64,000 nt of DNA from Rhytidiadelphus loreus (lineage: Eukaryota > Streptophyta > Bryopsida > Hypnales > Hylocomiaceae), in NCBI GenBank assembly GCA_947034895.1, contig OX344763.1:17515001-17579000 (forward strand). Direction: 5' to 3'. Both the position numbers and the translations under genes were made by a program. The notes below the pieces were generated by a model, which was given only the letters and a program-made list of their open reading frames with translations, was not told the origin of the DNA and made no database searches. Of this stretch, positions 12,283 through 25,000 are shown piece by piece. Positions within the stretch are counted from its first letter, which is position 1; the number at the start of each line of letters is the position of its first letter.

Positions 12283-12980
12283 GGAATTTCGTTAAAATGG
12301 CGGTATTCTGAATGCCATTTGTACATGAAGGTCCGAAAAGGTGGTTTAGGATGTGTGCTACGTAGCCAGTTGGATGTGATGGTGGGGGGCGACAAAGTGA
12401 CCCCACGGCATGAGAAGATGCATTTCTGCGTACTAGGAGATGACGGAGATACAATGGGCACAAATCTAGTTCGCAAAAGGCGGGCAAAACGAACGGGGAG
12501 ATGGTGGAATATTCCTGGAATCTTTGGAACTGCAAGCTTTCTATCGTCGCCTCTTCAAATGGAAGGGGGGGGCATCAGGGGTAGGGGTCAGGAACTCACG
12601 ATGGACAATTCGGCGTGATCATTCATGAACGCGGGATCAACAAATATTGCACAAAGAGAACTCAAAATAGGACTCCTTCAAATGGACGAGACCCCCCAAA
12701 AACGAAACGCATCATTTAATATTTCTCCTCGAAGAAAATGGTCGGTACAAAAATCGGCCAGCATGCACGCCACGCTTCCTAGAGTCTACCAAGGACCTCA
12801 ACAATGCAATCTCAAGCACAAGTCCAAAACTACATGGATTGCCATTGACCGCTCACCGTTGGCTACATTATATGTCAAACGCCGTCACTCGGCCAAAACG
12901 CATGGTAGCTGAGCGCGCATCAAAGATACAGCTTCCAACATCCCTCCCCAGCAAAGCCCATCATAATTATTCTTCAAAAG
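12283..12980. other. Junction region, no supported gene
   Basis: Sequence beyond the broken end of copy A. A plus-strand stretch around 12330-12560 (…VMVGGDKVTPRHEKMHFCVLG…) has coding-like composition and could be an exon of a neighbouring element III gene, but I could not place splice sites or find a relative in the window. Confidence 0.35.
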
Positions 12981-15972
12981 TTAGTGTACCTTCTCCTCTG
13001 CAATGCAACACAAATTATCCACCGCAAATTGCACTTGTTGACGGGGCGCAATGAAGCTCTTCCCGTCATTCTTCTTCGGTTTCCACGAGGCCATAATACT
13101 GTCCGTGGATACGTAGTCCGCCTGGCTCGCCCTACAGTCAATCTTCCATCTGAAACTGGACTTCGTGTCCCACTCGGCGTACAACCGCGCGGTGTCCTTC
13201 GAGGTGCCGCACGGGATGTACCATTGCACCAAAACTTCATGGAAGTGGACTCTCGCGGGATCGAATTGAGGATTCTCCACGGCCCTACCAAGCCACACCG
13301 GATCCTAGCAATCTAAGCCCGGCCTCACAAACACGTAGAAGCCTTCGCGCAAATCAGTGGCCACGTTGTATGCTGGCGGGGGCCTCCCCTCCAGAGTGCT
13401 GATGTAAGGGTCTTCCGCCTCGTGCTCCTCCTGCGTCCGGCCGTCTTGCATGAAGTCCGTCGTGAAATCCCCAGGTTGTCGAGTCTGAGGCCAAAACCCC
13501 TACTGCAACTCATCAAAGTCGCGAGGGTCTTCTTCCGCTCCGTCACGCAGCGCATTTCTCATGCCGCTCCAATACGCGACCAAATAGGACATGCGCGCCT
13601 TGTACTCCGCCGTCCCGTCTCTGCATATGTCCGTCCAGTGTTGGATGTATCCGTTCAGTCCGCGCACGATCTCGGCTTCGCTAGTCATTTTCTTGGGAGA
13701 CACGCGGAGGGGATCGCCTTGCGGAAGCAGAGGCTTGTGCTCAGCATCTTCCTTCCATAACCTCAAGCCCGCTTCTGGCAACCAAGGAATGTCTGTACAC
13801 GCCAGTTTGTATTGCATGATCGGCCAACCGTTGTCGTCCATGAAGAACTTGTATTGCCGGCCGTACGAGTGGCCCACTAGCTGTTGCTTTTGCATCCCGA
13901 TGTAAGGTTTCACGTAAGCCTTGAAATCCGGAACTTCTTCGACCAGGTGGGGAATGAAGGGGCCTTGTTCCATTTCCATGTACGACTGCATCAACAACGG
14001 TAAAGTGGGATGGTCTTTTTCGCGGAGTTGCATGCTTCAACGCCCAAACGATGCATCCATGTCATCGTGCGTGTGTCCCACGATCATGAAGGATACGATC
14101 ACCTCTTTCACGATCCTCCTTGCCACCAAGAGCGACCAAAAACAAAAGACGTACCGGTTCTTGTTTTCCCTCCACGAGTTGTCCATTTGAACGTGGAGCA
14201 CCGGGGGCAATGGTTGGGCTTCGATGGGTTGTGGAGGAACCTCTCCCAAAGAAGCCACACAAATCTCGCTACCCGACAGCAATGCTCGATACAACTCTGT
14301 GCTGACGCCTCCAGCAAACAAAGATCGAGAAGACTTGATGGGGGAGGCTTCCAAATCTTGCAACAGCTTGGCGATGGATCCCACGGTGAAGTTGTTGTCG
14401 CTCCGAAACACGTCCAAATTGTAATGTGCGTATTTGCCATCCCCGTGCCCGTGTGCAAAGATTCCCGTCACTTTCATGGGCAACTTCATGAGTCCATCGA
14501 GTGCCTTCGTTTTTCTCGCCAATGCGGGACACGCTGTTTTCGAATGGTCCATCTTGTCGTGCATGATGGATAACAATTGCATGGGTTGCAATTTGGACAA
14601 CCATCTACTCCGGTAGTAGGCATGCCGATAGGCCTCCTGCAGAAACAAGTGCTTCTCGAAACGCTTCTGGATTCGTTCGTAGTTCTCGCACCCAGGTGCA
14701 AAAGAAGCACGTAATTGCTTCAAGGTGTCGCAAATGCTACATCTTGCAAAGGAATCTCCTCTTCCCTTGATGACGTACTCGGAAAAATGTTTTGTCCGGA
14801 TCTTACTGAAACAAGATTGTAAAAGGGCGGACAACCCGAGTCCGGAGTTGGCCTGCAAACAGTGCCAAGCACATGGTTGTTGGATGAATCATCACAATGG
14901 ACAAGGACTTTGGATCATTGTCATGAGTAATGCGCAGTGGAGCTAGTGCCTCATTCTCTGAATCTCAAGTGATGCTGTAGGTACGTGGGAAGCTTACCTT
15001 GTTCACGGTGACCAACAATTGCCCCCATTTGGTTCTGGCGGGGAGCACTTTGACGCCCACTTTCTCGCCCGTAGGCAAGGTGTGAGACAAATAGGGCATG
15101 TGGTCGGCCCTTGCCTCCAATAATGAGCGCAAAGTCTCGATGGCTTGTACAGTTGCATCCCTAGCCTTTGTATGGTGGTGGTTTCCGTGCGGAGCGCCTC
15201 TGACACCGACCTTGGCCTTGGCTTTGTACCTCTCGAACGTGCGGCGAGTAATGTTGTGTACAACCCTCCAAGCATGCGGACAGATGTCTATGCCTTCTAC
15301 GGTGACCATTTTCTTCCTTCCGCTTCCCCATGCTTTGTGCAGTGCCCTGTGTACGTCCAAATTTTGGGTGCTCCTGATTTGAAATGACTGCATGTGCATT
15401 TCTGTCCGCAGCGCGCGAATGGTGGAAGGAGAGAATTTCCGAGTGCATTCCTTGTCGCAACAAAGTTGCGCGTAGACCTCGGCAATGGACTCATGTGATA
15501 GTATCTTGGTCCTTTTGTTCAATGTTGCGATAGCTCGAGTTCTCCTGTCATAGCGATATTGTCGTCCGCCCGTTCTCTTCCGGTTTCCCTGCAGTTCTTC
15601 CTCGATAGCCCATCGTTTGCGAGCGTGATCATAAACACTGACATACCCTTGTTCACCGTGATAAAAGACGCATCGCATAGGCCATCGCAAGCACATGTCG
15701 CTGACGCTGTAGTCCCCATTGAGGACCTCGAGCACAACAATGCCGACATCATCCACGCCCAGCCTACTGTTACCATCAATGCATGCGTTCGGACTGGCAT
15801 TGATGATGATGACTTCCGCGAAATCGGTGCCGTCGGCGTGCCTTGTGAGCAGTGCTTTGCCAGACCATGCGTCCCGACCAATGCCCTCACAATCCGGAAT
15901 GGGAGTGGCATCCACATCTGCCTGGGCAGGTGCCTCCAAATCGACGTCTTCCTCTTCACATTCTTGGAACCC
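12981..15972 (-). pseudogene. DUF7869-type transposon gene with one intron and three in-frame stops
   Basis: Exon 1 is open from 15972 to 14998 and ends LLVTVNK at a GTAAGC donor. A 146-bp intron (14997-14852) ends TTTGCAG, and exon 2 continues in phase as ANSGLGLSALL down to 12981. Exon 2 carries IMHDKMDHSKTACP, HVQMDNSWRENKNRY and GHTHDDMDASFGR, the acidic motifs I associate with DUF7869 proteins of plants and fungi, thought to be transposon-derived. Exon 1 has ITRRTFERYKAKAKVGVRG and a HGNHHH stretch seen upstream in that family. In-frame stops are TGA at 14037-14039, TAG at 13500-13502 and TAG at 13305-13307; reading resumes in the same frame each time, with a C-terminal part rich in W and D. 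A TAG at 15973-15975 before the open exon 1 could be part of an acceptor site, so more 5' exons may exist. It is probably the transposase-like gene of element III, inactivated by point mutations. Confidence 0.7.
14852..14997 (-). other. Intron of the DUF7869-type gene
   Basis: The donor is AAG|GTAAGC (read on the minus strand at 14998/14997) and the acceptor is TTTGCAG|GCC at 14852/14851. Removing it joins VTVNK to ANSGLG in the same phase. The intron itself has a stop 36-38 bp inside. Confidence 0.75.
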
Positions 15973-16199
15973 CTACGCATGCCGCGGTCAAGAATGAACT
16001 TGGGACGCAGAGCAGAATGCCGAGAGGTGACGCAGGGTCGATGGGTGAGTGGGGTACCTCGTCGCCGTCGGATTCGCTGCCAAAAGCCATATTGGCCCCT
16101 CAGAAGTTGTTTCCGGAAACGAAGTCTCCCACTCCACGGAGGGCCCACACGGGAGCTCCGTAAGTTGTCGCCGGAAGTGGTAAATGCTTCCCCGACGAA

Positions 16200-17070
16200 T
16201 TTGATCCGACCGCGCGGTCTGGAAGACAGGATATGCAAATCATTCAGACATCCCGTGTGCATGCATGACATGATACTCATCCGATGGACTGCAACCATTG
16301 TCTAGAAAATGTCATTCATAATTGCCAAGTGCTCTCCAGGATCAGACCGCGCGGTCTGATCGTGAGGAGTCACGGGAAGTCCACTAGAGAAGGAGATGAA
16401 CCTACGGCAACCGGTACTAGTCAGAATTCGACGGCCTCAAACTCACTGCCAAACTCCATACTTGTAGAGGACGATATCTTCGGCAATGAACGTGTCGTTC
16501 GTTTAGACCGCGCGATCTAATTCGAGAGGTCTGTGGATTCATCGAAATAAGTCCATGAATGTTTCAGAATCCTATGAGCGGAACCACCCGGAGCACTAAC
16601 TTGCTCGGAACAATTTAGACTGTGCGGTCTGAACTGTTGTCCGAACTACTCGGAGTCAGTCCTTCCAAGTAGAGGTAACATGGAGCATTTCAGAGCGCAA
16701 GGTCTGGAATGAGAATCCAGAATTTCGAATAATGCTGTACAAGCAGGAAACAGTTGTCATCGCGCGGACAGAAATGAAAATCCGATGTTGGAACACGAGG
16801 TGAGGTATCAAACATTTCAGACCGCGCGGTCTGAAATGGGAAATCCGATGGATCTCCAAAATGGACTCTCCGTTGTCGGAGCTCTGAATACAGTCGCAAA
16901 ACATTTCAGACTGCGCGGTCTGAATTGAGTGGGGGAGGGTACAGTTTCGGATATCAAATCATTAGTCTCAAAACGTTTCAGACCGCGTGGTCTGGAATGA
17001 GTTGGGGGTGCAGTTTCCGCATATCAAATCCTCCGTCTCAAAACGTTTCAGACCGCGCGGTCAGAAACAA
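16200..17070. repeat. Palindrome cluster (CAGACCGCGCGGTCTG), element III
   Basis: Nine copies of the palindrome, exact or with one to four changes, lie near 16208, 16344, 16501, 16615, 16690, 16815, 16907, 16978 and 17048. The last four sit in tandem units of about 91, 71 and 70 bp with related spacers (…ATATCAAATC…GTCTCAAAA). The cluster lies upstream of the DUF7869-type gene. Binding sites for an element-encoded protein, or subterminal repeats, would fit; this is inference. Confidence 0.85.
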
Positions 17071-19370
17071 AAAAGGCCTCACTCGTAAGGTGACTACCAA
17101 CTTCAATGTGTTCACATCGTGCAACATGAACAAGTCGGTGTACAGACGTATCTAATAAAACGGAGCATCTAAGTAACTAATGTGCAGTCAGGGAGGTAAC
17201 ACAAATGACGATGAACTGTTGTCCAGAATGCCAACCAATCGAAAGGCAATACCACAGGGGAAGAGTGGATAATATAACAATGACAGCCAAACAGAATTGA
17301 TATAATTCTAGAAATCCAGAATGGTATTCATAGTTGCAATGCCGGTATTCCAATGTAATGGCACCACATTCCATTAAAATGGCACTGAATTTGCGAGACA
17401 AGAACACTACATTCCGGAAAAATGACAAGCTTGCCGCCATTCTCGCAAAATGGACCCAATGAGCATAATTGAACAACTAATCACAATTCATGAAATCGGG
17501 GTACACCCGAAACTGAATGAGGTAAGCCACAAATTAAATGCATGCACGCGGGGAATGACTTACATTTGAAATGGACAATATAACATTGAATTGAATGAAA
17601 TCGAGCATTCATTTGGCATTGACAACAGATCAAACATCCATGAAATGGCAAGTACTTGATTTGAAGTCGAAAAACACCTTTGCATCCATCTCATCCAAAA
17701 TCAGTAGGATTCGATGAGGCCGAGCCTTCCATTCCGACCACGCAAGTCACACTACGCAAAGGAACGAACCCTACAGTCTCCGACTAGGAAGCGAAATCAA
17801 ACACGGAGACGTCTTCGTACCTGAAAGGGACGCGATCCGACGTGATCTTCCGACTCAAGGCGCCGACAAGCGGCAATGCAGCGACTCACGAGCGGCAGCG
17901 CAGCGATCCAAAATTCGCCCCAAACAGCAGCCTACGGAGCTCACGCGAGAACGATGACGGGAAGAAGACATACAGCGACGGAGCCCGCGGGAGAACGGCG
18001 ACGGGAGGGAGACATGCGGCAGACGAAGCCGGCGACCTAGAGTGCTAGACTTCCTTCATTTAATGCGCCCGGCGGCCAACACATAAAAGCCCGTGGGGCC
18101 CACTTAGAAGCCCGTTCGTTGTGTATCTTTTTCCACCTAAGTATGCTACAGGTAGGTGATGACGTAGAATTCGGAATTTCCGAATGATAAGAAAAGATGT
18201 TGGTGATAAGCAAATCAAATAACACAAGATGAACGAAGTTCACATTATGAAAAAATAAGCATGTGCGCAAACATTGACATATACATCATATATATTGTGA
18301 CCACACTTTATACTCTAATTTCAATTTCAGTTTGGGAGTATTAGTTCTGAATTGTTGAATGGAGGGAAGAGGGGGATAAAATAGGAGAATCCTATTCCGA
18401 TTTGTTTCATTTCCGAGGCATTCAGAACTGGATCGGGCACGAAAAATTAAAGAAGGATCACAATTAAAGGGAGAATTGAACCCGGCCATGCATAGACTTG
18501 TTCTAAATTGGAATTGAAATATGTGAACCCCAACGGGGACCTAGTTTGACAACCGATTCGAACAATGTCCATTGGGATATTGGAACAACTGCATTCAGAA
18601 CTCAGTCTCGAAAGTCATTTCCCAAAAACATGCCCACAAAACCAGAAAGTGAACATTCACAGTTCAGACTGCGCGGTCTGAACTGTGAAAACGGCAGAAC
18701 TTGAGAAATTCCTGCACGAGAGGGACTGGACATTTTCACAGGAATCCAATCATAGAAATTTGTCATCCTCCAAACGAGGCCTTCTGCCTGACCTTGGAGT
18801 GTCCTTTCATATCGACAGGTTTGCATTTCAGACCCCGCAGTCTCAAATGTGAAAGTCACGGACCTCGCGGAAAATGAACGAAGTGAAGGTGTACTGAAAT
18901 TCAATCTAATAGGCACTCTACATGTCATTGAATAATCACAAATCAGAATTACGAACTCAAATAGAAAGGGAATGATACCTTTGGAAGCTCCAAGGGGAAC
19001 AATAATTTGATTTCATGTAAATTATTGAAAAAACACGCGACCACGGCAATGCAATGCATTCAATTTGATTTCACATAAATTTCAAAGGAAATTCCGTTGA
19101 AAGTCAGGAATTAGTCAGAGTGGGATGGAACAAGAATTACTAATAGTACAACACATTCATTTGTCCATCAAGCTCTCACTGTCATTGGCTCGGGCTTCAA
19201 AATAGGAGGGAAGCGACAAATACAAGAGAATCATGGGACGTACAGTAGGGTCATCTACAGAAAACTCGTGTGATACTCTCCCATTTACTATAGTTTAAGG
19301 GAAACTCGTGTAAGTGGCGGCGCATTGCAAACGGATGCAAGCCTTGTACCTTCGAGGATACTTCACCTAG
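17071..19370. other. Intergenic of element III, two more palindromes
   Basis: No gene is supported. Palindrome copies lie at about 18663-18686 (nearly exact, extended to ACAGTTCAGACTGCGCGGTC…) and 18824-18848. A GC-richer stretch at 17690-18060 could be an untranslated first exon or promoter; open frames in it look accidental. The region separates the divergent DUF7869-type gene and gene X. Confidence 0.4.
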
Positions 19371-22048
19371 GATTCTTGGGCGAACTTCAAGGCGGCGTCC
19401 AAAGTAGTTGGGCGCAACAAGGTAGCGGTGTTCATTTCAACTTGCACTGCATTTCGCAACATCGACACAAGGGAGGTGGACGGCCGGGTGGGAAGAAGGT
19501 GGCACAAACTCAAGCACAGGGGACAGTGGGAAGAAGGTGAACATCCAAACGCGGAAGAGTAGGGCAGTTTCGCGACACTCTTCACAAGGTAAAACCTATT
19601 TCAATTGTTTCTATTCTTGCTTTCTTGGGATTGTGCTAGTCAAAACCGATCAACTCAAGAAATGGACATTGTCAATGGATTGATTTCAGTCAAGATGACA
19701 CACAAATGCATGCAAGTCTCAAGAGTTCTATTTCCATCCACTGCACAATGTCATAGAGAACATGTTTTCGGTTTAGGAATTATAGGAGTCACAGACTGCG
19801 CAAAGAGAGAATGCTTTCTCCTAGTACGCGCTTTCATGTAGCCTATTGTAGGAAATAAATAATACACTTCATGTTTCATTCACCGGTTAGTAACTACGTG
19901 ACTGTATGGTCAATTTCGTTAAACTTTGAACTTTGAACTTTGTAGATGTCAATGGATCACGGCTCCGCTCCCTACTGACTTGCAATGCTTGTCATTTCCT
20001 CAGTGGAATTCAAAAGGTACCTTCCTTTGCTCCAAATTGCACAACTAAAGCATACAAGTTTCTTGGATTTGGGGGTAGGTGCACATTCGACGAGGCTCAA
20101 TGGCAGACTCACGTTTCAGCAAGTGCTCCCACAACCTCAGAACTATACTTGACCATCAAAACTTCGGGTACGTTTAACTGACTTCAAGTTGTTGCTTTCC
20201 AAGCATTGTATTCATTGAAAGCCATCACGGCCATTATGATAATCCCATTCGATTGGCGAGGTTTAGCAACGAGGTTTTGCAAATCTACAAGTTTCTACAG
20301 ATCAGAACGCGCGGTCCGAAATCCACAACTGTCCTAGATTTCGGAAAACTGGATCACAAGTGGATGGAAGAAAGTTACAATTCACACGGACGGGACTGTC
20401 ACACTTCAGACCGCGCGGTCTGAAGTTCGTCGAAGTCCACGACTTAGGAAATCCAGGCCGCTGTAGGGACTCAGTCACTTTTACGATTCTTCCATACTGT
20501 CCTAGATTTAGGAAAACGAGATGAGATGCTTCCTAGAAGTCCGAAAACTAAAATTGACACGGACGGGACTTACGGACTTCAGACCGCGTGGTCTGGAGTC
20601 CGAGACTGCGGAATTCCATGACGATAGTGACCTTCCCTTCGTCGCTTCACGCCAACTGTCGAAGATTTGAGAAAGCGGTCCAACAGCAGAAAATTTCAAT
20701 GACGCAAGAAATGACAGTTCAGACCGCGCGGTCTGAACTCGGTACAGCTCACTGAGGAAGTCGGACACTTCGAAATGCGGTCTTCGGAAATGGTCCACAA
20801 AAACCCGCCATTTTCACGAAATTAAAGTAGAATCTGATGCTCGTGTGCTTGCCCATGTATTCTGGAAATGACTATTACTGCTTACATCAATCTTTGCGAA
20901 TTCCAATTGGAATGATTTCCCAAACAGAGCTCAAGATTTCTGGCAAGGATACAAACTGTACTGCTTTGCCCATTATTCTCACTGTGATACATCCAAGGGG
21001 TTGTTCCAAGACAGCAAGATGGGTGAGTGCTATATGGACCATGTTGGGCTTCGTGCATTTGTATGTTGCATTCACTTCAAATCATTTATTTTTTAAATGG
21101 CGCGCTCGTGAATACCACTTCGGACATCATTGATGGCTTCCTTTCTGTAGGTCAAGTTATGTGTGTGTTGCAAAACACAATGGAAGTGGCATGGGATGCA
21201 CTATTCGATGCAGCGATTCGGGATGTGTGGGTCATGATGGAGGAGTATATCCACATCCACCATGGCAAGGACTGCAAGAACCTCAGGTGACCACTCCATG
21301 TCAATCATGTCAGACCCCATTTGGAGCAACAAGTATTACATATTCAATTTGGTTCTACGTTTTTGTGCTCCAAGGTAGCTGCTCTTGTCATTCATTTGTC
21401 GAAAGCAGGCTTGGGCTTGCAAACATCTCAGTGGGTTTGTACGATGCAATCATGTTCTTCACTTCACAATTTCTTTCGTCCTAATGATGCTCAAGTGGGG
21501 GTTGCGGCATGACATACAGAGCTCTCATGGAAGAATTCGACGATGCCAACAAGCTATCAACCTCCGAGAATGGTTCCTTATTACTACAACTCATTCAGGT
21601 TAGTAGTAAACGCTCGTCTCTACCTACGAATAGCATCTACTAGGAGATAGACAAAGATTAATATGTCCAATGCTACCTTGTCATCGAAGGGACTCCACTC
21701 TCAAATTCATGTCAAAGTTCGGAAGGGACACAACAATCTTCACCCACTTGGGAAGAAGTCATCCTTGATATGCAATGATGTCGGTTAAGTTGGTAAACGA
21801 ATGTTCTAAATTAATCGAGGTTCAATTGCCAAGTACTTGATACCAATATTGACTCATTGGAATACGTGTTTCCACCACTACTCTCTCAGGATGATGAGCA
21901 CGGAACCGAACATCTCCACAGAGAGTCGCAAGCCGTTCATGTCGACCTAGATATTTTTGAGCAAGTGCGGGCTCGGCTGAGTCAAGCACAAGTGAATCTG
22001 GCAAACCTCTCGCCTCAACCTCGCGGGGCTCGACGTCGCAACCGCTGA
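19371..22048 (+). pseudogene. Gene X of element III: multi-exon gene of unknown function
   Basis: Exons defined by GT-AG sites and by matching exons in element II: E1 19371-19588 (DSWANFKAASKVVGRNK…), E2a 19946-20016, E2b 20095-20167 (…FSKCSHNLRTILDHQNF), E3 20928-21022 (AQDFWQGYKLYCFAHYSHC…), E4 21151-21286 (…VMCVLQNTMEVAWDALFD…MMEEY…), E5 21520-21598 (…MEEFDDANKLSTSENGSLL…). A likely last exon ends at 22048 (…DLDIFEQVRARLSQAQVNL…ARRRNR). Phases agree across all junctions, and E2b, E3 and E4 equal their element II counterparts in length (73, 95 and 136 bp). E1 has one in-frame TAG at 19560-19562. The large intron 20168-20927 holds four element III palindromes. No known domain is recognised. 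The pattern Y-C-x6-C…M-x-x-E vaguely recalls the CKKY domain of element I. The exon between E5 and the last one is not resolved. Confidence 0.6.
20295..20745. repeat. Palindromes inside the gene X intron
   Basis: Four copies lie near 20304, 20406, 20579 and 20716: CTTCAGACCGCGCGGTCTGAAG is exact, CAGACCGCGTGGTCTG and CAGACCGCGCGGTCTG follow, and one is degraded. Neighbouring phrases (GTCCTAGATTT[CA]GGAAAAC, GGACTT) also repeat, so the palindrome is part of a degenerate longer unit. All lie between E2b and E3. Confidence 0.8.
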
Positions 22049-25000
22049 TCGCACTTTTTTGCGGGCTCACTATATCTATGAGGAATCAGCTCTTGCTGAG
22101 TAGCATTGCATGGGAAACAGGTTTTATAGAAAAAAGTCATTGCCCTTGTTATATTGCTTCATATTCCGTTCGTAGTCTCTTGTTTTCCTAGAACGAAAGA
22201 TGTATGCTGTGAATTCCTACTCATGGCAATCATCTATACTGCTTGGTTTTTCACTTCTGGCTTCCAATCCAGATCCTTCCAATGTCAGTTATTTTGGGAC
22301 TTTATGAATATAAGATTTGTTATGGTGGTCTATATTTGCATCCGGGGTTTCAACTACCTAGGGGGGGTGGCTCTCATATTTCAATACTTAGAATGGGTTG
22401 CCTCCGAATGATCCAAAAAAACAAGCCTCTAACTACACACAGTCATTCATTCAACAACGTTGAATCCTGAGTTTCTTTAAGCTTTAGAATTTTCAAATAA
22501 TTCTACCTTTTCTTCAGCAATAGTATTGGACTTACAGATGGTGTGTTTCAACAAGCCTCTCAATGAATTGGTCTAATTATATACGAATACAAAGAAATGG
22601 CAACTTCAACAAATGTGAGCATACTAGCACCGATCTTCTCAAGCCATAGTTGGGTGGGCCGCAAATGCTCTACATCTATATTTCCCACTTACTAGGATAT
22701 CTCATAGAAAAAATGTCTATTTTTTTATTGCAAATTCAACACATTTTATGTTGTATATTTCATATAACTATGCTTCTTTGCTATATCTCGTTTCCATGGA
22801 ACTCATCATAGAGTGAAGTTCTCAATCATTTTGTAGTATTTGAACAGTCATGATGACATTGAATTTGTAAATAATCCTAGTTAGATAATGTTGGAGTTCA
22901 CTTGCAACTCCGGAAAAACTTCGGATGAGACATCTTGAAAAACTTCAGATGAGACTCCGGAAAAACTTGCATTTAAAAAACATCGGATGAGACATCTTGC
23001 TATGAGATACATGATCAAGTTCATATGTGTGAGAATCATTTAAAAAGCCATGATTTTTTAAATGACAATTGAGTTTGATCATTGAGTGATTGACCTTAGG
23101 TGTACCTATTTTTTTTTTTTGGTAGTATATATGCTATTCGAAATGTCATGGTTATGAATCAATTGTTTCATTTTCACATAATTAGAAGCAAAATGAACAA
23201 GATTTTTGATATAGAGTGATTGCAAGAAACACTTCACGTTTTTTTGATCCCCTTGACCTTAGACAGCTAGTTTTTTGCTCATAACTTTTGCATCGTGTGT
23301 CCATCCTCTATGAAACTTGAAATGAAGGTACATGTGGTAGTTTCAGATGATGAGTACTTTTTAAGGGGTTTTTTATAGTTAATCTACTATTTTTCACCCC
23401 AAAATACGAATTTGAAGCGCAAAATAGGTATACTAGAACTTCTACTGAAGTGACACAAGCTTACCAAAGATTTTCGAAAAATAGTTCATTTTCCATCTGC
23501 CACATGTGCTCAAAGTGCACTACCTTTGCGCAAGTGTAGAGAACACAATTTTATTTTTCCAATAGTGAAAATTGGTGAAAAGGAGTATCTATAAGTAAGA
23601 AAAAATAGATTTCTTTTTAGAATTTTTAGAATTTTTTTACTATTTCTTAAGAATTAAAATTCAAACTGTCGCTTTTTTTGCATTTTTCAATCCTCTTTGA
23701 CCATGCATAACTCTTAGAGAAAAAAAATTTATTCCAAAATCCACAAGCAAGAGTGAAATGGTTGTTTTGAACGCAAACCGGCAGGTATTTCTTGCAACTT
23801 ACTACCCTATAATTCTTATACGTCAATAATATTTATGGGTTCTCTATGTTAAAAAGGACGTATTTTGTGTACCATTTTCAAAGTACCTAGTTCGAACCAC
23901 AAAAGTGACATCTAGGACAGGTATAGATTTCAACAATCTTGAATTTATATAGATTTCAGAAATCTAGGATCTCTATAGATTTCAAGCGGTGTATTTTGAA
24001 CTACAGAAGTGCCATCTATGACTCATGTAGATTTTAGATATTTAAAAATGATGAATTTCTAAGAAATCTAGGTGCGAATCTAGGACATTTGAACATTTTA
24101 GACTATCCGGTCGAAATTGAAAAAATTGCCAAAGTCAGCGGTGCTAGTTTGTGAGCCTGCGAGCATGATGAGATTTCAAGCAGTGAGCAGGATTCTGCGA
24201 GCGGTAAGTTCAACAATTTAAAGAAGTACTAAAAAATTAAGAATATTGCTAAAAATAAAAATCCATCTGAAATTTTTGATCAAAATCTTCTATTTTTAGT
24301 GGATTATTGTATCTATTACTATAGACCTATTGCCGTGAACCTATTACCGTGGTTTTGTAGAATTCAGATGAAAATCAAAATTTCCAATGTTTCTTAAAAT
24401 ATTAGAAGTAGAAATTATAAAAATCATGAACTCAATTGATGTGAAAGATGAATGGAGATGGAAATAAGTTCATATAGAATAATGATTGATTACGATCTTA
24501 TAGCAACAAGGGTCCTCTTAGGGTTGAATGGTTGATGGGAGGGTACTAATAATTTTCTCTTAATGCATTGTTGTTAGACTTGTTTCGATTTTAGAAAAAA
24601 AACGTCGTTGATAATAATTATTTTTATATCTAATGATCTTTATCACATTGAATTTTATTTTAGTTGAATATTGTCTTATAGCATCATGAATCTTCTCCAA
24701 GTCAATGAAAGGGTATCAATACTTCCGTCTTGATTTGTAAGTCTGTAGACTTGTTCAGATTTTCGAAACAAAAATTTGTTCATAACAAATAATTCATTAT
24801 ATGTAGAAATAGCTTAGGTGAAGCAAATTTCATTTTTGTTGGTCACTATTTTGTAGTAGCATGGATCTTTTTAGGGCTGATGGAAGGTATCTGTACGTTT
24901 GTCTTAATGAGAGTATAACTGAGCTTGTTCAAAATTTGAAAGAAAATTTTTGGTTTATTGTTGTATACTCGTATGTGCTATTTAAAATATCATGGTTATA

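Noticed and set aside
12142..12618. Plus-strand frame over the copy A junction
   Set aside because: Its first part is antisense to the kinase gene. Only 12330-12560 looks coding, and I could not support it further.
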